NCBI GenBank assembly: GCA_964394085.1 | Contig: CAYMWF010000014.1 | Coordinates: forward strand, 20,017 to 84,016 | Direction: 5' to 3' | From: CAYMWF01 sp964394085 [NCBI: uncultured Gemmatimonadota bacterium] | GTDB lineage: Bacteria; GCA-2686955; CAYMWF01 | DNA length: 64,000 bases | Shown here: piece by piece, positions 35,308 to 44,354 of the stretch | Position numbering within the stretch: the first letter of the stretch is position 1 | Layout: each line of letters starts with the position of its first letter | Made by a program: the position numbers and the translations under genes | Notes under the pieces: model-generated | The model's database searches: none | Told to the model about the DNA's origin: nothing | Seen by the model: only the letters and a program-made list of their open reading frames with translations

Positions 35308-36158
35308 AAGTCCAGGCTGTTGTCATCCACTATGGAGATACGAATCTGCTTCAGAACTGTCTCTTTGCGCTGGGTAAAGCAGGTATCGGAAAAGTTGTGA
35401 TTGTTGATAATTCCCAGAATCTGCCGTCGCTGGAATCACAAGGACAAATTGATGTTTCCGTGATCCGGCCTGTAGTAAACCTGGGTTTCGCGGCTGGAGT
35501 CAATGAAGCGGCAGGATCGATTACCTCCCGGTACTTTCTGGTATTAAATCCCGATACCGTAATGAACCGTAATGCTCTTGAAGAGTTGACGCGCATCATG
35601 GACGCTGAGCCCGGAACCTGGGTCGCGGGTCCGATCCTCAAGGATGAAGCAGGCAAAATCCAATCATCAGGATTCAGGACACCGTCCCCTGCCTCATTTT
35701 TCAGGCAGGCTTTCAGAATACGCAAGGGTTACAGTCAGCCTTACCGCGCTCTGGCGAGAGGGAAAAGTCCCTACGATGCCGGGTGGATTCTCGGAGCGTG
35801 TTTGCTGGTGAGAAGCGACAGGTTCAGGGAAATGGGCGGAATGGACGAACGCTTCTTCCTTTACGGAGAAGACAAGGATTTCTGTATCAGATCCGCTCGA
35901 CGGGGGGGGGGTGTGCGAATGGCTCCCGCAGCGGTGGTGAACCATGCCGGAAACAGCTCGGATCTGTCGGAAGCCGCCAAGATCACGCATTTTTTCGAAA
36001 GCCAGATTCAGTATATTCGCAAACATTTCAAAGGAACGGGGAAGATTGTCGCAACACTCGGATTATTCATCGGTGCATCCGGCAGAGCTCTGATCAACCT
36101 GCATAAACCGGAGCGCCGGTCCGTTTATTCCAGGGGAGCGAGGAGGTGCCTGTTTTGA
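35301..36158 (+). CDS. Glycosyltransferase family 2, rhamnosyltransferase-like
   Basis: 285 residues from ATG 35301, overlapping the GT9 stop. The GT-A fold is visible: VQAVVIHYGDTNLLQNCL, VIRPVVNLGFAAGVNEA, YFLVLNPDTVM with the metal-binding DXD-like Asp, and a GGMDERFFLYGEDKDFCIRS active-site loop. These are typical of WbbL/rhamnosyltransferase-like enzymes that build O-antigen. A run of ten G at 35902-35911 encodes RRGGGVR. The next gene starts 12 bases before its stop. Confidence 0.9.
   Translation: MLKVQAVVIHYGDTNLLQNCLFALGKAGIGKVVIVDNSQNLPSLESQGQIDVSVIRPVVNLGFAAGVNEAAGSITSRYFLVLNPDTVMNRNALEELTRIMDAEPGTWVAGPILKDEAGKIQSSGFRTPSPASFFRQAFRIRKGYSQPYRALARGKSPYDAGWILGACLLVRSDRFREMGGMDERFFLYGEDKDFCIRSARRGGGVRMAPAAVVNHAGNSSDLSEAAKITHFFESQIQYIRKHFKGTGKIVATLGLFIGASGRALINLHKPERRSVYSRGARRCLF
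35902..35911 (+). repeat. Ten-G homopolymer inside the GT2 gene
   Basis: Ten consecutive G in frame near the end of the catalytic domain. It is the longest mononucleotide run noticed in the window and lies 1.3 kb from the nine-G run in the preceding gene. The frame is intact in this copy. Confidence 0.8.
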
Positions 36159-38098
36159 TCTCCGTCCTGATTCCAGTTCGGGATGAAACAACCGGTCTCA
36201 GGAGGGCGGTGGAAAGCGTCCGCTGGATACCTGTGGAGCACAGGTATATCGCTCTGGATCCGCGAGGCGGCAACGGAATCAAGGAACTGGCATTGAACCT
36301 TGCGGGGAATGTGTCGACACATCTGTATTTTGACAGTGCGAGTTTCAAAAACAAAGCGATCGGTGATTTTGATATAAAAACGGAGTGGCTGCTGCTGCTC
36401 GATGCGGATGAAGAAGTACCTGAAGAACTGGGCGGGGAGATCAGGGAAAGTATTGCGGGAAAGGAAGTTGACGGATTCTATATCCCTCGCCGGAACTTGA
36501 TAGGCGGAAAGTGGATAAAGCGGGGCGGGTGGTTCCCAGATCATAATATCAGGCTTTTCCGCACCGGAAAGGGAGAATTCGAAAACCGGCGTGTCCATTC
36601 TGAATTAAAACTCGATGGAAAGATCGGATTCCTGAAAAACAGCATTCTTCACCACTGCAGGGAAGATGTTTCAGAACACAGGAAGTACGTGGCCCGATAT
36701 GCCCGGTTCAGGGGGCTGGATGCATATGACGGAAAGCGTCCCCTCGGAAGACTGGATTTAATCCTGTTTCCGAAAATCCCGGGAAAACCCGTCAAGCTGA
36801 TCTGGCGGTTGTCCCCCCCGGTTCTCCGGTCCGTGCTGCTGTTCATGTGGCTGTACTGGTTCAAACTCGGTTTCCTCGACGGCTCAAGCGGAATAAAACT
36901 CGCTCTTGCGGAAAGCTCCGAACCGTATCTGGCAGCCCGGTTCCGATCACGACTCAGATTAAGGCAAAGCGGTCCGGGCACCTGTCGCACGGCTGTCAGG
37001 ACACTGATTCGAGGATTCTTCAGACGTGCGGTCCGGCTCGCCATTACACCGGGGGCTTTATTCAAGACACCGCCTGATCGCAATACAATCCGCGATATAC
37101 TGGTAGTTCATCTTTTCGGTATGGGCGACGTGATAATGGCGCTGCCATTTTTTGAGCGGCTTCGACGCGAACTGCCTGATGCCGGGATCACGATACTCGC
37201 GAGACCGTCGGCAGTTGAACTATTGAAGAGTTGCGGTTATGCGGATTCAGTAAGAGAATATACAGGATTGAAAACGATCACCGGTTTACGCAGGGACCTG
37301 AAAGGTGTTTCATTCGACCTGGCGCTCCTCCCCTTTACCGGGCTCTCGAACTTTTTCGCTGCAAAAGCCCTCGGAGCCCGTGTCGCAGCCGGCTACATAT
37401 CCGGCACGTCGATAGAATCCGATTTCAGGATGAGAACGCGGCCGAGCGATCGAGGGTGGAATCATCCTGCCGAGAAAGCGCTGGACCTTCTGAATGCACT
37501 GGGAATCGGGTCTCCGGAGTTTCAACCTTATCAGCTTTCGTTATCTCTCAAACCTCCCGGGGGATTCGAGGCCCTTGTGAAGAAGGCTTCCGGAGGTAGA
37601 CCGTACGTTGTTTTGTACCCTGGAGGATTTTCACCGTCAAGGCGGCTGAAATTTGAAAAAGCGGCAGCCGTTGCGGATTACATCAGGGGTGAGCTGGGAT
37701 ACGGCGTAATCCTGGTGGGGGACCTGTTCGACAGACCGGACTCTGAAAGAATCGAATCCGAGGCCGTTTGTCCCGTGATGAATCTCACCGGCATCACCGA
37801 TACGGCGGAGCTCGCCGCAGTCCTTGGTGATTTGAACTGTCTGCTGGCGGTGGCCGGTGATTCCGGTGTGATGCACCTGGCGATTGCGCTCGGGAAACCG
37901 GTTGTCGCATTGTTCGGTCCGACATCCCCGGCCCTGAGATTACCCTCGGAGTTCAGCGGCACGGTTCTCCGGACTCCGAGGGATTGCGCTCCCTGTTTCG
38001 GAGGAGAACATGAGCCCGTATGCAGACAGAGAGCTTCGTGTCTGGACCCGATACCTCTCGAACAAATCTTCGGCGCCATAAAGGGTATTACCGGATGA
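36146..38098 (+). CDS. Two-domain glycosyltransferase: GT2 (WaaE/KdtX-like) fused to GT9
   Basis: 650 residues from GTG 36146 (GGAGCGAGGAG upstream). Residues 1-270 are a GT2 domain of the WaaE/KdtX kind: ISVLIPVRDET, LLLLDADEEVPEEL, FYIPRRN and GGWFPDHNIRLFRTGKGEFE. Residues about 315-650 are a GT9 heptosyltransferase domain: DILVVHLFGMGDVIMALPFF, YVVLYPGGFSPSRRLKFEKAA and CLLAVAGDSGVMHLAIALGKPVVALFGPTSPA. WaaE-like and heptosyltransferase enzymes act one after another on the LPS inner core, so the fusion may couple two steps. The middle (about 220-310) has a hydrophobic segment. The frame is unbroken; fusion is seen directly. Confidence 0.88.
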   Translation: MPVLISVLIPVRDETTGLRRAVESVRWIPVEHRYIALDPRGGNGIKELALNLAGNVSTHLYFDSASFKNKAIGDFDIKTEWLLLLDADEEVPEELGGEIRESIAGKEVDGFYIPRRNLIGGKWIKRGGWFPDHNIRLFRTGKGEFENRRVHSELKLDGKIGFLKNSILHHCREDVSEHRKYVARYARFRGLDAYDGKRPLGRLDLILFPKIPGKPVKLIWRLSPPVLRSVLLFMWLYWFKLGFLDGSSGIKLALAESSEPYLAARFRSRLRLRQSGPGTCRTAVRTLIRGFFRRAVRLAITPGALFKTPPDRNTIRDILVVHLFGMGDVIMALPFFERLRRELPDAGITILARPSAVELLKSCGYADSVREYTGLKTITGLRRDLKGVSFDLALLPFTGLSNFFAAKALGARVAAGYISGTSIESDFRMRTRPSDRGWNHPAEKALDLLNALGIGSPEFQPYQLSLSLKPPGGFEALVKKASGGRPYVVLYPGGFSPSRRLKFEKAAAVADYIRGELGYGVILVGDLFDRPDSERIESEAVCPVMNLTGITDTAELAAVLGDLNCLLAVAGDSGVMHLAIALGKPVVALFGPTSPALRLPSEFSGTVLRTPRDCAPCFGGEHEPVCRQRASCLDPIPLEQIFGAIKGITG

Positions 38099-39258
38099 TC
38101 CTGGTTGAACTGACAGTTGCAGCCGGCCTCCTGCTGGGCTTTTCCGTATACATCGGATATCCGTTCCTGTGTTTCGGCTCCGGTATGCTAGCGAAGACCC
38201 GGCCGACCCGGGGATCCCGAAAGCAAAAAATACCGGGTGATGGTTCGAGGGAAAAGAACGGAACCGCAATTCTTCCGTTTGTTTCCATAATCATTTCGGC
38301 GAAAGACGAAGCTGACCATATCGAACGAAAGATCGAAAATACATTCGCTCTGGAGTATCCCGGGGATCGGTTCGAGATTATAGTAGGCGTCAACGGTTCG
38401 GCGGACAGTACCGAGAAGACCGTAGCCGGGTTTGCAAAAAATGGGGTTCGGTGCTTTATTTCGAAAATCCCGGGAAAAACACGGACTCAGAACCTGGTTG
38501 TTCCTGAATCCAGGGGCGAGGTGTTATTTTTTACGGATGCGGATATGCTCCTTGAACCCGACGCCCTTCTCCGGCTGGCGGAGAAATTCGATGATCCCGC
38601 CGTGGGTATCGTTCATGGTTCGATACGCTTTCGAGGAGATCGGCATCAGGCGCTGTACTGGGATTATGAATACACTCTGAAAAGACTCGAGAGCGAATCC
38701 GGGCGATGCCTTACCGCGCTTGGAGGGATTATGGCCGTCCGGAGAACTGTATGGCGCACACTCGACCCCTCGATTATGGAAGATTTTGCTCTTCCCATAG
38801 CCGCAGTATCGGACGGATACGACTCGGTATTCGTTCAAGATGCGCTTGCTTACACAGACTTCTATCCGGATCGCGCTGCGTGGCTCGAGAGCAAACGGAG
38901 GATCGCCGCCCAGGATATGTTCGGCTACATCAATTCGGCAAGCTCGCTTCTCGCGCGTAAACAATGGGGACTTCTCGTCTTGCTCACGCTCCGAAAGCCT
39001 TTGAGGTGGCTGGGTCTCGTGTACGTTCTGCCTGTTCAGCTCGGTCTTGTTCTGCTCGCTCTGGATGGAGGGGTGATGGTTCTGCCCGGTATGGCTGCAG
39101 TCGCCGTCGCGGTCTGGGGCGTTTTCGGCATCATTGCGGCCAGGCCGAACCCGGCCGCGTCGTTTTATATCATGCATGCCGCCGCGCTTCGCGGCGTGAT
39201 CGACTGTTTCACAGGCAGGCGGATATCCTGGTGGAGCCGCAAGGGGCCGGATAAATGA
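38095..39258 (+). CDS. Membrane-bound family 2 glycosyltransferase
   Basis: 387 residues from ATG 38095, overlapping the previous stop by ATGA. An N-terminal helix (about 2-22) leads to a GT2 catalytic domain: FVSIIISAKDEADHIERKIEN, EIIVGVNGSADSTEKTVAGFA, EVLFFTDADMLLEPDAL, and GIMAVRRTVW. Two or three C-terminal helices (about 310-365) follow. The order is that of CESA-like or beta-glycan synthases, but no QxxRW motif is clear, so it is probably an oligosaccharide-building transferase. Substrate unknown. Confidence 0.88.
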   Translation: MILVELTVAAGLLLGFSVYIGYPFLCFGSGMLAKTRPTRGSRKQKIPGDGSREKNGTAILPFVSIIISAKDEADHIERKIENTFALEYPGDRFEIIVGVNGSADSTEKTVAGFAKNGVRCFISKIPGKTRTQNLVVPESRGEVLFFTDADMLLEPDALLRLAEKFDDPAVGIVHGSIRFRGDRHQALYWDYEYTLKRLESESGRCLTALGGIMAVRRTVWRTLDPSIMEDFALPIAAVSDGYDSVFVQDALAYTDFYPDRAAWLESKRRIAAQDMFGYINSASSLLARKQWGLLVLLTLRKPLRWLGLVYVLPVQLGLVLLALDGGVMVLPGMAAVAVAVWGVFGIIAARPNPAASFYIMHAAALRGVIDCFTGRRISWWSRKGPDK

Positions 39259-40466
39259 AGGTATTGATGGTTTCGACGTCATTTCCGGCCTCCGCGGATG
39301 ACGGCACCAGCCTCTTCCTGCTTCACAGGGCACGCGACATTCAACGCCTGGGCTGTAATATCAGAGTACTTGCGCCGGCCGGTCCCGGCAAGCCGCCCGG
39401 TGAAACTGAAGTTGGCGGGATATCTCTTAAACGTTTCTCTTTTCCCGGATGGAGAACCTCCCGGCTCGTTTATGGAGCGGGAATGGCGGAAAACCTGAAA
39501 CGGAATGACGCGCGGAGAGCGGTGGGCAGTTTCGTCGCCGGGATGCTCCGGGCCATGCGAACAGAGATGCGGTCGGCGGATATTATCGACGCTCAATGGC
39601 TCGGGACGGGTGCGGCGGCGATGGCCGCCTCAGCGATCGACGGGGGAAAGAAAAGCGGACGTGCGGGGGGCGGGCGGATCCCCCTGGTCGTTACGGCACA
39701 CAGACTCTCGGATGGCAGGATATGGCGCTATACGAACAGGTTCGTAATGGCCGGAGCCGACTGCACGGTGTTCTGCAGCAGATTCCTCGAGGAGCGGGCC
39801 CATGCGCAATTCAAGGTTCGTCGATCCGAGGTTGTATACCCGGCTTTCAGAACTGCTGCTTCAAGCGAAGATGAAGATATGTCTCTACCGCCGGGAATCA
39901 TCCGGGATGCACCGATATTGCTTGCCATCGGCAGGATGGTCGAAAAAAAGGGATTCACTTATCTCGTCAAAGCGGCATCCAGGGTCCTGCGCAGCCATCG
40001 CTGCACCTTCCTCCTGGGCGGTGACGGCCCCGAAAAAGGAAAAATACAATCCATGGTGTCCGATCTGGGAATCGGCGATCACTTCAAGATTCTGGGGCGT
40101 ATATCACCCCGTCGCATCTGGTCCCTGTACAGGTCGGTGGACATATTCGTCATGCCTTCCATACAGGATCGATTCGGTGAGATTGAAACTTTCGGGGCGG
40201 TTCTGGCTGAAGCGATGTCCGCGGAACTCCCTGTTGTCGGGTTTTCTTCAGGCTCGATCCCGGAGCTGATAGAAAACGGTGTCAACGGTTATCTCGTCCC
40301 TGAAAAAGATGAGGTAGCGCTGGCTGAATCGATCCGCCTGCTGCTCGACAGCCCGGATCTATGCGACCGGTGCGGCTCGGCCTCGCGCGAAAAAGCGAAA
40401 ACCGTGCTGAATCCTGAAATACAGGCGGAAAAACTGACCGGGATCTACAGGGAATTGATCCGGTAA
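39255..40466 (+). CDS. Glycosyltransferase family 4
   Basis: 403 residues, start overlapping the previous stop. GT-B fold: MKVLMVSTSFPASADDGTSLF at the N-terminus; the C-terminal nucleotide-sugar half has ILLAIGRMVEKKGFTYLVKAA, FLLGGDGPEKGKIQSMV, and the E-x7-E type segment FGAVLAEAMSAELPVVGFSSGSIPELI. These place it with retaining GT4 enzymes that use nucleotide sugars at the inner membrane. Acceptor and donor unknown. Confidence 0.92.
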   Translation: MKVLMVSTSFPASADDGTSLFLLHRARDIQRLGCNIRVLAPAGPGKPPGETEVGGISLKRFSFPGWRTSRLVYGAGMAENLKRNDARRAVGSFVAGMLRAMRTEMRSADIIDAQWLGTGAAAMAASAIDGGKKSGRAGGGRIPLVVTAHRLSDGRIWRYTNRFVMAGADCTVFCSRFLEERAHAQFKVRRSEVVYPAFRTAASSEDEDMSLPPGIIRDAPILLAIGRMVEKKGFTYLVKAASRVLRSHRCTFLLGGDGPEKGKIQSMVSDLGIGDHFKILGRISPRRIWSLYRSVDIFVMPSIQDRFGEIETFGAVLAEAMSAELPVVGFSSGSIPELIENGVNGYLVPEKDEVALAESIRLLLDSPDLCDRCGSASREKAKTVLNPEIQAEKLTGIYRELIR

Positions 40467-40487
40467 AATCGGATTCCAGGGGAATCT

Positions 40488-41648
40488 ATGGGTGCTCGGA
40501 CCGGCGGAAAAACAACGATCTGGCTTCCTTTTATCAGGCGCCGCAGCGGGCTTGATTTCTGGACTTTTTCCCTTTCCTCCGAAATAAACAGGCGGAACGG
40601 CAGACATCGAAGTCTTGTTTCCGGTTACCCGGGTTATTTTTTCAACGCACCCGGTCTGCTCTCTCCGGTTATCCGTCGAACCAGGCGAATCGCTGATCTC
40701 GTTCATCTGAATTCGTGGGACGGTCTGCTGTCGGCAGGTTCCGGGAAACCTGTCACGGTGACGGTTCACAGGCCTCCTCTTCAGCGGAAACAGGCGGGAG
40801 CCGCCCTGATCAGGTGCAGGGAGAGGAGGATATTCGCAATCGCGCGAGCGATAACGGGTGTCAGCCGCTTTGTGTGCCATCGGGTCGCGGAGGAGTTCGG
40901 GATCGAACCCGGATGTATCTATAACGGCGTGGATACTCGCCTTTTCAGACCGTTCAGCCTGGAGAACCATTCCGCTGGAAGCGCGGATTCAACCCTCAGC
41001 AGGAAGTTTTCCGGTGCACAGGATGAGCGGATCAGCCGGGAGGATGCCTTGCGCATCCGGGCCGCCGCCGGTGAAGAATTTTATCAGGCGATAACGAATC
41101 ATTCGGGAATAAGGCTTTTTTACGCGGGAAATCTTACGATGCGGAAAGGGGCCGACCTTCTGGACGAGCTTGCGGGCCGACTCGATCGCCGTTTCCTTCT
41201 TGTTTGCGCGGGGGATCGCCGGGATGGGCGATTGTTCCGCCGCCGGAGGGGGGTCGTCTCCTGCGGGATTGTTTCTCAACCCGTGCTTGCATCTATCTTC
41301 CGATCCTGCCATATATTCCTTTTTCCCGTAAGGGAGGAAGGCTTCGGCCTTACCCTTGCGGAGGCGATGGCTTCGGGGCTCCCGGTGGTGGCATCGCACA
41401 CCGGGCCGGTACCGGAGATCCTTTCCGGCGACGGCGGCGTTCTTTTACAGAGTCGCGATATAAGAGTCTGGGAAGAGGCGATAAACGACCTGGCGGATGA
41501 AACCGGCGCAAGAGAACGATGCGGTGAAATCAATCGTTTACGCGTGGAAAAAAAGTTCAGCCTGGAAAGGATGGCAGGGGAATATTCGGAGATGTTCGAA
41601 CGGTTAATCGAGAAGGAGCTCGAAACCGGTCTGGCTGTTTCCCGTTGA
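40488..41648 (+). CDS. Glycosyltransferase family 4
   Basis: 386 residues. The N-terminal half is short and divergent (VHLNSWDGLLSAGSGKPVTVTVH), while YNGVDTRLFRPF and the C-terminal half, IRLFYAGNLTMRKGADLLDEL and GFGLTLAEAMASGLPVVASHTGPVPEILSG, are standard GT4. An insertion of about 35 residues rich in Ser, Ala and Arg sits between the two halves. It lies in the same operon, 21 bases after the previous gene. The exact sugar is not predictable. Confidence 0.9.
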   Translation: MGARTGGKTTIWLPFIRRRSGLDFWTFSLSSEINRRNGRHRSLVSGYPGYFFNAPGLLSPVIRRTRRIADLVHLNSWDGLLSAGSGKPVTVTVHRPPLQRKQAGAALIRCRERRIFAIARAITGVSRFVCHRVAEEFGIEPGCIYNGVDTRLFRPFSLENHSAGSADSTLSRKFSGAQDERISREDALRIRAAAGEEFYQAITNHSGIRLFYAGNLTMRKGADLLDELAGRLDRRFLLVCAGDRRDGRLFRRRRGVVSCGIVSQPVLASIFRSCHIFLFPVREEGFGLTLAEAMASGLPVVASHTGPVPEILSGDGGVLLQSRDIRVWEEAINDLADETGARERCGEINRLRVEKKFSLERMAGEYSEMFERLIEKELETGLAVSR

Positions 41649-41652
41649 GTCG

Positions 41653-42804
41653 ATGAATAGAATAGCACTGTTAGCAGATTCGGGCCTGCCGCATGCGAGC
41701 GGTATCGGGCGCTACCAGGCGAAACTCCTGGCGCACCTGCACGCGGCCGGTCCGGGAATAGAGTTCACGGCGGTGACTTCTTCTCCGCTCCCGCCGTTCG
41801 AGGGGATGTCGTCTTACATGATAAGTTTCCGATCGCCGGGCACGAAGTCCATCGGCTGGGCTTCCCGAGTGGCGCCGCTGATGAAGCGGGAGGGTTTCGA
41901 CATTGTCCACCTTCTTTTCCACGCTCCTTTCCGGACCGCCGGAGAGCTGCCCCTGGTCGTATCCGTGCAGGATATAAATCCGCTGATAAAAGGGCGAAGA
42001 CACCCTCAATGGCGGCAGCGGTTATACCGCCGTTTCATGCCGGATTTATTACGGGGTGCAGATCGGATAATCGTGCCGTCCGCAGCTACCGCCGCCGAAA
42101 TTTTCAGCTGCATTGACGAACCGGCACTGGTCAATCGGACGCGGGTCATACCACTGGGTGCCGATTCGGTTGATTACGATTCCGGAAATACCGGCCTTGG
42201 ACAGGATTCGGCGCCGACGGAATCCACCGTTAATGGGGCTTCGCCCGGGGACATTGAACCGGGTACGCCTTTTCTGCTTTCCGTCAATCCCCTGGCGCCC
42301 TGGAAGGAGCCTGAACGTCTGATCGGCCTGATGCGCGCCGTGGCCGCCGCGAATCTCGATCACGAGCTGGTTGTCACGCACAGCGGTGACGCCCGCCGGG
42401 CCGCCCGTTTCAGGCTGCGCACCTCCATGGCCGGTCTCAGCAGAAGGATACGGATTCTCATCGATCCGGATGACGGAACGCTTGCGGATCTGTATAAAAG
42501 GGCGGAGGTCCTGGTTGCTCTCGCATCTAACGAAGGATTCTGCCTTCCTGCGGCGGAAGCCATGCACCATGGATGCCCGGTAGCTTATTTCAGGTCGGGC
42601 GCCCTGCCGGAGGTTGTCGGGGATGCAGGATTTGCGGCGGATCCCGAGGACTATGCACGACTGGCGGACAGCATCGTCCGGCTCGGAAACAATCCGGCGG
42701 TGAGGAATGAGCGGAGCCGATTGTCGCAGGAACGGGTTTCGCTTCTTAGCTGGAAGGAAACGGCCCGGAAAACCGTCGATTGTTACACGGAGTTGCTGCA
42801 GTGA
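41653..42804 (+). CDS. Glycosyltransferase family 4
   Basis: 383 residues. N-terminal GT-B start ALLADSGLPHASGIGRYQAKLL, central VSVQDINPLIKGRRHPQWRQRLYRRFMPDLLRGADRIIVPSAAT, and C-terminal FLLSVNPLAPWKEPERLIGL and SNEGFCLPAAEAMHHGCPVAYFRSGALPEVVGDAG are typical of mannosyl- or rhamnosyl-type GT4. Its stop overlaps the next GTG start. Role in the glycan operon as for its neighbours; sugar unknown. Confidence 0.92.
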   Translation: MNRIALLADSGLPHASGIGRYQAKLLAHLHAAGPGIEFTAVTSSPLPPFEGMSSYMISFRSPGTKSIGWASRVAPLMKREGFDIVHLLFHAPFRTAGELPLVVSVQDINPLIKGRRHPQWRQRLYRRFMPDLLRGADRIIVPSAATAAEIFSCIDEPALVNRTRVIPLGADSVDYDSGNTGLGQDSAPTESTVNGASPGDIEPGTPFLLSVNPLAPWKEPERLIGLMRAVAAANLDHELVVTHSGDARRAARFRLRTSMAGLSRRIRILIDPDDGTLADLYKRAEVLVALASNEGFCLPAAEAMHHGCPVAYFRSGALPEVVGDAGFAADPEDYARLADSIVRLGNNPAVRNERSRLSQERVSLLSWKETARKTVDCYTELLQ

Positions 42805-44354
42805 CCGGTCTGGCAGGCTCATCGGGGAGATTCAGTCCGCGGCTGTATTCCGGGGCAGGCGTCTTTGTCCTTCTGCTGTGTGTTTACATCTTTACTGCAA
42901 GGGGTTACCTGTCCACATACGATTATTACAACCGTTTTCTCGTTACGAGAAGTATCGTCGAGGAAGGCACCTTCGCGATTCCGGAGCGGATCAGGGCTGT
43001 AGAAGGCCCGGACGGAAAATTCTATTCCCGCTACGGGCTCGGTGAATCTCTCCTTTTTATTCCTCTTTATGTCGCCGGGAGTTTGATCGCCGATCTGTCG
43101 CCCGGCGGCGGGATCGATCCCGAACTCGCCGAACAGTTCACCTGCTCCATGCTGTTCCCGGCTGCCACGGCCGGAACGGCTCTCCTGTTATATCTGCTCT
43201 CGGTCGCCGGCGGCTTCAAAAGAAGGACGGCTCTCACCGTCACCCTGGTTTTCGGCTTCGCCACCCTGGCCTGGCCCTATTCGAAGATGCACACGGTGCA
43301 GCCGCTCGAATCATTCTTCCTCCTGTTCGCTTTTTATGAGGCATTCAGATATTCGAAAGGCGAGCGGCGGAGTATCCTGGGTGTCCTGGTTCTTCTCTTG
43401 TGCGGAGCCGTGGTCCGGGTGACCGCGGTTCTCGGGATAGTTCCTCTGGTCATGTTGCTCTCCGGCCGGAACGGTCGGGAAAAAATCGGCCGAACAATGA
43501 CTCTTGTTGCCGGCGCTGCGGTTCCCATGCTCATATTCTGGGCCCTCTACAACTACAGCAGGTTCGGGTCGGTGATCGCTTTCGGTTACTGGAGCGGCAG
43601 GTTCGCGGAAGCCGGGATGCTCTGCCCTACACCGATCGGTGTGGCCGGGCTCCTCGCCAGTCCGGGACGCGGCCTTATTCCCTTTATGCCGTTTCTGCTG
43701 CTGCTTCCATGGGTTGTCCGCCGGTTCGCCAGGGGTGAGCCCCGGTTGTTTCTGGCGACGACTGTGCTTGCGGGTTCATACCTTGCGGCTTACGGATCAT
43801 TTTCGGCCTGGTACGGCACCGAAAGCTGGGGGGCGAGGTACCTCGTTCCGATCCTCCCCCTCCTGGTTTTTCCCTTCGGTTACCTGCTTGAACACGGAAG
43901 GCGTCCAGTCAAGGTTCTTTTTCTCCTGCTGGCGACAGTGTCTATCGTAAACCAGTTACCACCTGTCCTGGTCAGCCCGGGAAGATACTTCAACGACGTT
44001 CGGCGGCAGGAACTGGCGACCGGCGAGCCTGTCGATACCGTGTATTCCCTGCCGGATGCGGGATGGGTCCGGCACTGGCGGAATGTTTCAGCCCTGGCGG
44101 AGGCGGGGAATGGATCGGAAGGAAAGGTTCGTTTCACCAGGGAGGAGATGAACCTGCATGATGATGATCCCATCGATTACGAGCTCCATGATCTTGCTAA
44201 CTCGCGATTCAACTTCTGGTGGCTGTACGTAATCGATACCGGGATTCCATTGTTCCTCGTTATCTTTACACTGGCGGCTCTTGCCGTTACAGCTTCCTCC
44301 GCCGTTCTGCTTATTCGCAGAGGGCACTCCGAACTGCAGGGAGGAGCGGATTAA
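42801..44354 (+). CDS. GT39/ArnT-like integral-membrane glycosyltransferase
   Basis: 517 residues from GTG 42801, which overlaps the preceding stop (GTGA); an upstream TTG at 42780 is less likely. About ten to twelve transmembrane helices. After the first helix, YLSTYDYYNRFLVTRSIVEEGTFAIPERIRAVEGPDGKFYSRYG carries the conserved acidic residue and Tyr-rich loop of GT-C enzymes of the PMT/ArnT group. Such enzymes use polyprenyl-phosphate sugars at the outer face of the inner membrane. A long soluble loop (about 390-450) lies before the last helix. It probably decorates the glycan or a lipid. Confidence 0.78.
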   Translation: MTGLAGSSGRFSPRLYSGAGVFVLLLCVYIFTARGYLSTYDYYNRFLVTRSIVEEGTFAIPERIRAVEGPDGKFYSRYGLGESLLFIPLYVAGSLIADLSPGGGIDPELAEQFTCSMLFPAATAGTALLLYLLSVAGGFKRRTALTVTLVFGFATLAWPYSKMHTVQPLESFFLLFAFYEAFRYSKGERRSILGVLVLLLCGAVVRVTAVLGIVPLVMLLSGRNGREKIGRTMTLVAGAAVPMLIFWALYNYSRFGSVIAFGYWSGRFAEAGMLCPTPIGVAGLLASPGRGLIPFMPFLLLLPWVVRRFARGEPRLFLATTVLAGSYLAAYGSFSAWYGTESWGARYLVPILPLLVFPFGYLLEHGRRPVKVLFLLLATVSIVNQLPPVLVSPGRYFNDVRRQELATGEPVDTVYSLPDAGWVRHWRNVSALAEAGNGSEGKVRFTREEMNLHDDDPIDYELHDLANSRFNFWWLYVIDTGIPLFLVIFTLAALAVTASSAVLLIRRGHSELQGGAD

